From DASPKX01 sp035627835 (GTDB lineage: Bacteria; Verrucomicrobiota; Verrucomicrobiia; Limisphaerales; SXQI01), in NCBI GenBank assembly GCA_035627835.1, contig DASPKX010000143.1:1-9454 (forward strand): DNA of 9,454 nt. Direction: 5' to 3'. A model generated the notes under the pieces. It made no database searches and was not told the DNA's origin. It was given only the letters and a program-made list of their open reading frames with translations. Positions 5,619 through 9,454 of the stretch are shown piece after piece. Within the stretch, counting starts at the first letter, position 1. Each line of letters opens with the position of its first letter. A program made the position numbers and the translations under genes.

Positions 5619-6136
5619 TGTTTGAGACGGGCGGTGACGAAGTCGGCAGCGGCGGCTGTGCTGATGCGGTAATGGTTCCGCTGGGGGGCCTTTGAATCGC
5701 TGATGCTGATTCGCCCGGTCAGGGGACCGGGCCTACCGCAGATCAGAGGGAGGAGGTCGCGGACGTGGCGGACGGTGCAGCGCAAGTGGGTGGCGACTTC
5801 ATCAAGGCGGAGCAATTGCTTGCCGGTTTTAAAGCACCAATCGGGACCGTAATCCTTGAGGGTGGGCGCTGGTTTGTCTTCGGCCTTGTGAATGACGCTC
5901 AGGCGAGTGACGCGGACGTGGTCGCGCTTCGGATTTTCTGAATCGCTAATGCTGAGCACATGCAGCACACCCGAGTCGGAGAGATCGCGCACCTGGTCTG
6001 GTGAGCAAGCCAGGCACCGGGCTGCCTCAGCAACAAAGACGAGCGGCTTGGCGTGGGGGAAATAGCCGTCCATCTCCAGCTGGTCCGGGCCGGACTGGCT
6101 TTTGCGCTTTGGCAGAGATGGAAGGCGGGAGATCAT
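5600..6136 (-). CDS. double excisionase-like HTH protein
   Basis: The 178-aa product has two related winged-helix/excisionase-like domains. Domain 1 spans about residues 32-84 (FVAEAARCLACSPDQVRDL ... ISDSENPKRDHVRVTR) and domain 2 about 107-170 (LRLDEVATHLRCTVRHVRDL ... ISDSKAPQRNHYRIST). Each has an HTH ending in VRDL, then a wing with ISDS-x-x-P-x-R-x-H-x-R. The repeat is visible in DNA too (TGAATCGCTRATGCTGA at 5693-5709 and 5939-5955). Such proteins bind DNA and often act as excisionases or small regulators. Domain 2 is six residues longer between VRDL and ISDS because of a palindromic repeat at 5712-5738. The ATG at 6136 overlaps the previous stop (TGATG), and the gene ends in an ATGA overlap. 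The specific role is unknown. Confidence 0.75.
   Translation of the reverse strand: MISRLPSLPKRKSQSGPDQLEMDGYFPHAKPLVFVAEAARCLACSPDQVRDLSDSGVLHVLSISDSENPKRDHVRVTRLSVIHKAEDKPAPTLKDYGPDWCFKTGKQLLRLDEVATHLRCTVRHVRDLLPLICGRPGPLTGRISISDSKAPQRNHYRISTAAAADFVTARLKQRNTLE
5712..5738. repeat. GCCCGGT...ACCGGGC palindromic repeat, copy in the double-HTH gene
   Basis: The same arms and CTACC tail as at 5551-5577 are present, with centre CAGGGG. It is translated in a different frame, giving CGRPGPLTGR. It lies exactly where the second HTH domain of the host gene is longer than the first, so it looks like an in-frame insertion. Confidence 0.65.
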
Positions 6137-6360
6137 CAGGCGTGGCGATGAGCGAAATTGAAAGTGAACTCACGGCAGCGGGCCTCCGCTGTTTCGAGGG
6201 TTTCAGAAAGTCTTAAGAGACTCTGCTTTTCGGTGGGCTCATCACAGAGAGTGGCGAGCTGCCGGTAAAGGCGCGCGCGTTTGCACACGGGCTGTTCGGC
6301 GGCTTGAGCCAACACGAACTCAATTAGTTCACTGCGCGAGTCTTCGTTGGAGGCGTTCAT
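6136..6360 (-). CDS. unknown 74-aa helical early protein
   Basis: The reading frame gives a helical, charged protein (MNASNEDSRSELIEFVLAQA ... RARLYRQLATLCDEPTEKQS) with no recognised domain. It ends in HRHA just before the TGATG overlap with the double-HTH gene. I chose the ATG at 6360. A GTG at 6396 would give 86 residues but would overlap the upstream HTH gene by 68 nt instead of 32, and neither start has a clear ribosome site. Its coupling to the following gene supports translation. The TCTTAAGA at 6211-6218 inside it matches the putative repressor motif. Confidence 0.5.
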   Translation of the reverse strand: MNASNEDSRSELIEFVLAQAAEQPVCKRARLYRQLATLCDEPTEKQSLLRLSETLETAEARCREFTFNFAHRHA

Positions 6361-6472
6361 ACCGGGCGATAAGACTTTTGCTTTTGCGGTGACCACGAAG
6401 GACGCGGTTTAAGTGTTCGCGGCTCACGTTGAGCTTCTCCGCAGCCAAAGTTTGGGAGAATTTCCTTGTCAT
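6329..6472 (-). CDS. Ner/Cro-like small HTH regulator
   Basis: The ATG at 6472 gives a 47-aa basic protein. Its residues 8-41 form a single HTH (LAAEKLNVSREHLNRVLRG followed by SLIARYERL), the layout of phage Cro/Ner-type or XRE-like repressors. It is the first gene of the early operon, directly divergent from the repressor, which is where Mu carries ner, a negative regulator of early transcription. A TTG at 6532 would add 20 residues but would cover the operator region. I reject it because the ATG start removes that overlap. A 14-bp palindrome (6478-6491) lies 5 bp upstream of the ATG. The role as an early regulator is inferred from position. Confidence 0.65.
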   Translation of the reverse strand: MTRKFSQTLAAEKLNVSREHLNRVLRGHRKSKSLIARYERLQRRLAQ

Positions 6473-6567
6473 TTCTTTGTGACGCGTCACAGTCGTTAAG
6501 AAAGTCGTAAGACAATTCTTAAGACTGTGCAAGGAGTTTTTTCTTAAATCGTGAGAAATTTCTTAAA
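6473..6567. promoter_or_regulatory. divergent operator/promoter region of the lysis-lysogeny switch
   Basis: This is the gap between the Ner-like ATG and the repressor GTG, plus the first repressor codons. TTCTTAA or its complement occurs at 6496-6502, 6517-6523 (here within the palindrome TCTTAAGA), 6541-6547 and 6560-6566, and a weaker GTAAGAC lies at 6507-6513. A 14-bp perfect palindrome, TGTGACGCGTCACA, lies at 6478-6491. Repeated half-sites around a divergent repressor gene are what a repressor operator looks like. I could not assign convincing -35/-10 boxes for either promoter. Confidence 0.65.
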
Positions 6568-7189
6568 GGCGTTTCGGAAAGCGAGTGGATTCACCCTCGA
6601 TGATCTGGCTGTAAAAAGCGGGTATGCTAAGTCCACTATCAACAACTTCGAGTTGGGAAAGACGAACGCGAGTGACGAGTTTTTGGAGAAGATCGCAGGA
6701 ATTCTTAAGACGACGCCTGAAGGAATTCTTAAAGGGCCAGCTCCCGAGTCAGAGAGTCCGCTTGTCTTAAAAGAATATTCTGGACCTTTCTACGGGGCCA
6801 CAAAGCAAGCACCGATAGTCTCTTGGGCGAGCGCGGGATACTCTCATGCATACGAAGACCAAGGAGAGTTGGGGCGCGTCACCACTGATTGCCGTGATCA
6901 CAACTGCTATGCGTTGTATGTGGAAGGCGATTCCATGGAGCCCAGGCATAAGGCCGGTGACATTATTGTGGTTGCCCCCAATGCCGTGCCACGCAATGGC
7001 GACTTAGCAATCGTGCGGACAAGGGATGGCGTGTATTTCAAAGAGTTCCACATGCGCGGGCTCGATAGGCGTTACGTGCAATTGAACTCGTTGAATCCTC
7101 GTTATCCACCTGTTGAGCTGGAGCTGGATGACGTTGAGAAAATACACGCGGTGCACTCGGTTGTGAGCGTTTATAGAAAAGACCTTTAA
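6551..7189 (+). CDS. CI/LexA-type phage repressor (XRE HTH + S24 peptidase)
   Basis: The 212-aa product has an N-terminal XRE HTH (residues 3-57; LDDLAVKSGYAKSTINNFEL) and a C-terminal S24 self-cleaving domain. Visible landmarks are the Ala95-Gly96 cleavage site (SWASAGYS), catalytic Ser128 in EGDSMEP and catalytic Lys164 in VYFKEF. Repressors of this type keep a prophage silent and cleave themselves when RecA filaments form after DNA damage. This differs from Mu c, which lacks the S24 domain, so induction should be SOS-responsive. The start is GTG. An in-frame stop at 6545 excludes longer forms. AAGGAG lies 14 nt upstream, which is too far to be a normal ribosome site. TTCTTAA motifs recur at 6702-6708 and 6726-6732 within the gene (both encode ILK). 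The two flanking AGGAATTCTTAA 12-mers are identical and 24 bp apart. Confidence 0.92.
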   Translation: MRNFLKAFRKASGFTLDDLAVKSGYAKSTINNFELGKTNASDEFLEKIAGILKTTPEGILKGPAPESESPLVLKEYSGPFYGATKQAPIVSWASAGYSHAYEDQGELGRVTTDCRDHNCYALYVEGDSMEPRHKAGDIIVVAPNAVPRNGDLAIVRTRDGVYFKEFHMRGLDRRYVQLNSLNPRYPPVELELDDVEKIHAVHSVVSVYRKDL

Positions 7190-7190
7190 C

Positions 7191-7259
7191 AAATTCGACA
7201 CTGTGTCGAATTTGAAAACGGCAACTGTTGCCGATTTGAAAACGACACAGTGTCGTTTT
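7191..7259. repeat. array of three 1-nt-centred palindromes after the repressor
   Basis: Palindrome 1 (7191-7213) has arms AAATTCGACAC and GTGTCGAATTT around T. Palindrome 2 (7215-7237) has perfect inner arms CGGCAAC and GTTGCCG around T, extended by AAA and TTT past one mismatch. Palindrome 3 (7239-7259) has arms AAAACGACAC and GTGTCGTTTT around A. The centres are 24 and 23 bp apart. Palindromes 1 and 3 share the core CGACACNGTGTCG with 4774-4796. The third, followed by another T, could also act as a terminator for the repressor. The regular spacing and shared core fit a protein-binding array better. Confidence 0.8.
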
Positions 7260-7278
7260 TGGGAAAAAGGAGGCAGGA

Positions 7279-7317
7279 GTGAAAGATTTGGGTTGCTCGG
7301 AACGTATTAAGGAATGA
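7279..7317 (+). CDS. 12-codon leader reading frame
   Basis: A strong ribosome site (AAGGAGG at 7267-7273) sits 5 nt before a GTG that opens a 12-codon frame, (M)KDLGCSERIKE, ending in TGA at 7315-7317. The next gene starts 1 nt later (ATG 7319). The AAGGA used by that gene lies inside this frame. It may couple or gate translation of the secreted protein, or it could be chance. This is the closest match to a canonical ribosome site that I noticed in the window. Confidence 0.4.
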   Translation: MKDLGCSERIKE

Positions 7318-7318
7318 G

Positions 7319-8398
7319 ATGAAAGCACTGAAACTGTGCCTTTTGCTTTGGGCTGCGCTGCTGGCGGCAGCTAACGATGAACTGGACAGCTGGTACCAGC
7401 CTCCGGAATCGGCTTGGGTCAAGCGCATGAGCGGCGTGGCCTTCGGTGAGGGAAAGTGGGTTATCGGAGGAGAGAACGCATGGAAGTCGGAAGACGGCAC
7501 TAACTGGGTGCAGACCCGTGAAGGTTTCGGCTGCAATAAGGTGATATATGGCTTAGGACAATTCGTTGCATTCGGGCACTCCACTCCTTCAGGGATCCGC
7601 TACGCGACCAGCAAGACGGGCGACGACTGGACATTCCGCACCCTAGCTCGCAACGAGGCTCTCAGCTTCCAGTTCGTGTTTGACGGGGCAGCGTTCCTCG
7701 TTGCCAACAATGCCGATATCTACCGCAGCTCTGATGCGGTCACATGGAGTAAAGTGCCGATTACTCTGCCAGAAGGAAACTTCCGCGGAGCTAGCGGGGG
7801 ACGCTATTGGGCTTCCAATCTCCAAGGGCTTTGGACAACAACAAACCTCACTGATTGGACGAAGTGCGATATCAACAGTGGGTTTACAGGGCCGGTTCAC
7901 TATGCCAAGGGGAAGTACTACTCAGCATACGGATCAGCACTTTACTACAGCACAAACGGGGTCAATTGGCGCTACGTTAAGCTCGAAAAGGGCATTACGA
8001 GCTTTGCTGTTCATGACGAGGCGATTCTGGTCGGCGCAGGCAGCGAGATACTATCCTCCCGAGATGGAGAAAGCTGGACGGTACGGCTACGCGATCTGAA
8101 CTCCCGGTTTAGTGGATTAGCTAGCAATGGGCGCCAAGTGGTTGCGGTTGGTGACTACTGGGCTTTCTTCACAAGTGCTGAGCGTCCTTTGCTTGCCCCC
8201 CAAATCGAAGTTGGCATTCGCGCAGTGGTGAGCATCAAAGGCGGCCGGGGCCGGACGTATGAAATCCAATCGCGGGAGGATGCTGCTTCTGGCGAGTGGG
8301 CCACTGAGGAAGTGCTCCAGGTGAGCAGTGAAGATTTCGTTTGGACCGATCCAAAGCCGCTGAATAACCGAAAGATTTATCGAGCGGTGGCGAGGTAA
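7319..8398 (+). CDS. secreted Asp-box beta-propeller protein
   Basis: The 359-aa product starts with a signal peptide (MKALKLCLLLWAALLAAA, cleavage near residue 19). Six Asp-box-like repeats end in Trp: S57-W63, S98-W104, S138-W143, T174-W180, S211-W217 and S247-W253. They are spaced 36-41 residues apart and best preserved as SEDGTNW and SRDGESW. This is the pattern of a sialidase-fold propeller without visible enzyme motifs. Residues 292-359 form a separate beta domain (YEIQSREDAASGEWATEEV, VWTDP, KIYRAVAR) like the C-terminal domain of many verrucomicrobial secreted proteins. It has a ribosome site (AAGGA at 7309-7313, 5-nt gap). It sits 130 bp past the repressor on the same strand, with no clear promoter of its own. 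It may be lysogenic-conversion cargo, or host DNA beyond the phage end. The ligand is unknown. Confidence 0.8.
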   Translation: MKALKLCLLLWAALLAAANDELDSWYQPPESAWVKRMSGVAFGEGKWVIGGENAWKSEDGTNWVQTREGFGCNKVIYGLGQFVAFGHSTPSGIRYATSKTGDDWTFRTLARNEALSFQFVFDGAAFLVANNADIYRSSDAVTWSKVPITLPEGNFRGASGGRYWASNLQGLWTTTNLTDWTKCDINSGFTGPVHYAKGKYYSAYGSALYYSTNGVNWRYVKLEKGITSFAVHDEAILVGAGSEILSSRDGESWTVRLRDLNSRFSGLASNGRQVVAVGDYWAFFTSAERPLLAPQIEVGIRAVVSIKGGRGRTYEIQSREDAASGEWATEEVLQVSSEDFVWTDPKPLNNRKIYRAVAR

Positions 8399-8405
8399 GG
8401 ACGAT

Positions 8406-8433
8406 CCGCAGATTTCGCAGATTAACGCAGATT
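8406..8433. repeat. CGCAGATT triplet repeat (host-type)
   Basis: Three near-tandem copies of CGCAGATT occur, separated by T and AA. From general knowledge this motif recurs in intergenic DNA of Verrucomicrobiota, Planctomycetes and relatives. It lies just after the stop of the propeller gene and before its terminator. Confidence 0.6.
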
Positions 8434-8444
8434 GCAAGCGGCAG

Positions 8445-8477
8445 AAGCCCGAGTTCATAGCTCGGGCTTTGTGCTTT
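8445..8477 (+). terminator. rho-independent terminator after the propeller gene
   Basis: A perfect 9-bp stem, AAGCCCGAG (8445-8453) and CTCGGGCTT (8461-8469), has a 7-nt loop and is followed by TGTGCTTTT, an imperfect T tract. It ends plus-strand transcription of the secreted-protein gene and separates it from the lipoprotein gene. Confidence 0.75.
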
Positions 8478-8501
8478 TATAGTCTCAGGCGGTGTCCCAC
8501 C

Positions 8502-8532
8502 GAGAAGTCAGCGCAAAGCTGACAAAGTTCTC
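8502..8532 (+). other. interrupted hairpin in the 8399-8624 gap
   Basis: The inner stem GTCAGC/GCTGAC (8507-8523, loop GCAAA) is extended after an AAAG bulge by GAGAA (8502-8506) and TTCTC (8528-8532). The 226-bp gap also holds the CGCAGATT repeat, the terminator and a 25-bp palindrome at its right end. I see no other gene in it. This hairpin could be part of a 5' leader of the lipoprotein mRNA, but that is only a possibility. Confidence 0.35.
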
Positions 8533-8598
8533 AGGATTCAGGGAATACAACGGATGGAAGGAATGCAGCCGTGGGGGTGGCTGCGGAAGTTTGGTTTA

Positions 8599-8623
8599 GT
8601 CGTTCACGTTTAACGGGAACGAC
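8599..8623 (+). promoter_or_regulatory. 25-bp palindrome touching the lipoprotein start
   Basis: Arms GTCGTTCACGTT and AACGGGAACGAC (11 of 12 pair) flank a single T. The palindrome ends one base before the ATG at 8625, so as RNA it would bury the GGGAA that serves as the only plausible ribosome site. As DNA it is a 1-nt-centred operator-like site of the same size class as the array at 7191-7259, but with a different sequence. Confidence 0.6.
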
Positions 8624-8624
8624 A

Positions 8625-9233
8625 ATGAAGAAGCAAGCCAAACCACAATTCCTCATCACTCTGCTCCTCTGTGCCTGCGCCGCGCTGTTCGTCGGCTGCA
8701 AAAGCACCGATGGCGGCCCGAGTCCGTTGCAGAAGTTCCTTTATGATCACCAAGTGATCACGGTGCCTGGTGAAGTCACCCGCACGAATGTCGTTTGGCA
8801 AACGAACGTGGTGGTGGTCAGCGAAGCGCGCACGAACGAGACAACCGGCGAGGTCGCTGCGCCGGTCCTGAAGCAGGTCATCACACCTGTGGTCGAATAC
8901 GATTACGCGCCCACGACTTACCGCACGAACCTCGTCCCCAGGCAGAGCATTGATGATGGCCTGCAGATCGTCGGCGCGCTGCCGATTCCCTACGCAGGGA
9001 CCGCCGCCGCTTTCCTTGGCTGGCTCTACACCGCTTACCGCGCTCGGAAGAACAAGCAAACCAACATTGCGCTCCTGGCATCGGTCCAGGCTGCGCGTAA
9101 TTGGCTGAACAGCACGCCGGAAGGAGCGGCTACCGATGCCAAGGTGAAGCAGATCCTGATCGAGCAGCAAACCGTGCGCGGCGCTGTCACTGAAGTGAAG
9201 CGGCTTCTCGATAAGTACATCCCTAACCACTAA
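8625..9233 (+). CDS. lipoprotein with second membrane segment (possible lysis protein)
   Basis: The ATG at 8625 places a classic lipoprotein signal at the N-terminus (MKKQAKPQFLITLLLCACAA then LFVGC, Cys25), so I reject the GTG 54 nt upstream. After about 85 exported residues, rich in Thr/Val (TRTNVVWQTNVVVVSEARTN), comes a second hydrophobic stretch at 112-137 (IVGALPIPYAGTAAAFLGWL). A basic RARKNKQ follows, which predicts a cytoplasmic C-terminus, then a helical 60-residue tail ending LLDKYIPNH. A lipid anchor plus a downstream membrane segment is the topology of phage unimolecular spanins, although those usually end soon after the membrane segment. The tail could alternatively belong to a holin-like protein. 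No homologue is recognised with certainty. Confidence 0.75.
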   Translation: MKKQAKPQFLITLLLCACAALFVGCKSTDGGPSPLQKFLYDHQVITVPGEVTRTNVVWQTNVVVVSEARTNETTGEVAAPVLKQVITPVVEYDYAPTTYRTNLVPRQSIDDGLQIVGALPIPYAGTAAAFLGWLYTAYRARKNKQTNIALLASVQAARNWLNSTPEGAATDAKVKQILIEQQTVRGAVTEVKRLLDKYIPNH

Positions 9234-9247
9234 CCCGCATCTTTTTC

Positions 9248-9278
9248 ACCAACCACGAAGCACACGAAGGGCACCAAG
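9248..9278. repeat. ACCACGAAG host-type dispersed repeat
   Basis: The stretch CCAACCACGAAGCACACGAA followed by GGGCACCAAG lies in the 50-bp gap before the last gene. From general knowledge, ACCACGAAG-CACACGAAG strings are recurrent intergenic sequences in Verrucomicrobiota and Planctomycetes. It is the second such unit in the right third of the window. Confidence 0.55.
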
Positions 9279-9283
9279 AATTT

Positions 9284-9454
9284 ATGGCTAAAGAAGTATC
9301 TGTCTCGATCTCGATCAGCGCGCAGAAGAACGGCGCTGGGATGAGCGCAACGGTCAGCTCCACTGCTGACATGACCGGCAACAAGCTGATCGGCAACGTG
9401 CAAAGCATCGGCACCACAGCCGAAGCGTTGAATGTGGGCGATATGGCCACGATT
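9284..9454 (+). CDS. unknown protein, N-terminal part (possible phage structural protein)
   Basis: An open frame from the ATG at 9284 runs to the window end (57 codons, no stop). It begins MAKEVSVSISISAQKNGAGM and continues SATVSSTADM and NKLIGNVQSIGTTAEAL. The alternating polar and small residues suggest beta structure, with no signal peptide. The style resembles small tail or decoration proteins of phages, and the gene follows the possible lysis lipoprotein on the same strand. The evidence is thin. There is no clear ribosome site; a weak AAGAA is at 9276-9280. Confidence 0.5.
   Translation, partial: MAKEVSVSISISAQKNGAGMSATVSSTADMTGNKLIGNVQSIGTTAEALNVGDMATI

Noticed and set aside
6473..6532. 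TTG start at 6532 giving a 67-aa form of the Ner-like protein
   Set aside because: It would put the operator motifs inside coding sequence and adds 20 residues before the HTH core. The ATG at 6472 is the natural start.
7191..7259. Palindrome array as a CRISPR
   Set aside because: The units are near-contiguous palindromes that differ from each other, with no spacers or 28-37 bp identical repeats.
7239..7260. Third palindrome as a simple terminator only
   Set aside because: The stem would hold few GC pairs, and the shared core with a coding-region copy argues for a binding site. A terminator role is kept as a secondary possibility.
7186..7584. Minus-strand frame across the palindrome array and the propeller start
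   Set aside because: It is antisense to a signal peptide and a strong ribosome site and is low-complexity. The palindromes explain part of its openness.
8744..8760. TGATCAC-CAA-GTGATCA palindrome in the lipoprotein gene
   Set aside because: It has short arms, lies in coding sequence (YDHQVIT), has no second copy in the window, and could be chance.
8610..9230. 206-codon minus-strand frame opposite the lipoprotein gene
   Set aside because: The plus-strand frame has a signal peptide, lipobox and membrane segment. The antisense frame is a charged, featureless sequence.

Overview
The window looks like part of a Mu-like transposable prophage in a Verrucomicrobiota-type genome. The host assignment is an inference. 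It rests on a secreted Asp-box propeller protein whose C-terminus reads like a verrucomicrobial surface domain, and on several short palindromic or tandem repeats of the kind scattered through genomes of that phylum and the Planctomycetes. No rRNA, tRNA or CRISPR array was seen.

The left two thirds (1-6472) is one compact minus-strand early operon. In transcription order it encodes a small Ner/Cro-like HTH protein (6472-6329), an unknown helical protein (6360-6136), a protein with two tandem excisionase-like HTH domains (6136-5600), two small unknown proteins (5603-5304 and 5307-5056), a DUF3102-like protein (5078-4383), a MuA-type DDE transposase (4361-2199), its MuB-type AAA+ ATPase partner (2227-1094), a membrane-anchored zinc-ribbon protein (1097-690), an unknown 142-aa protein (675-247) and the first 67 codons of a Gam-like DNA-end protector (201-1, cut by the window edge). 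Most junctions are ATGA or TGATG overlaps, so translation is probably coupled. The order repressor / Ner-like / A / B / Gam follows phage Mu.

The switch lies at 6473-6550. A LexA/CI-type repressor with a self-cleaving S24 domain (6551-7189, plus strand) diverges from the early operon. The 78 bp between them hold repeated TTCTTAA motifs and a 14-bp perfect palindrome. Just past the repressor is a run of three 21-23 bp palindromes (7191-7259). Two of them share a 13-bp core with a fourth palindrome buried inside the DUF3102-like gene (4774-4796).

The right third (7260-9454) is plus-strand. A secreted beta-propeller protein (7319-8398), preceded by a 12-codon reading frame with a strong ribosome site, is followed by a terminator and host-type repeats. 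Next come a lipoprotein with a second membrane segment (8625-9233) and the start of an unknown, possibly structural, protein (9284 to the window end). The propeller gene may be lysogenic-conversion cargo next to the repressor, or host DNA beyond the phage end. The window does not settle which.

The main oddities are a Glu in place of the second catalytic Asp of the transposase, host-type palindromic repeats translated in frame inside three early genes, a duplicated stop/start junction cassette, and the shared 13-bp palindrome core.
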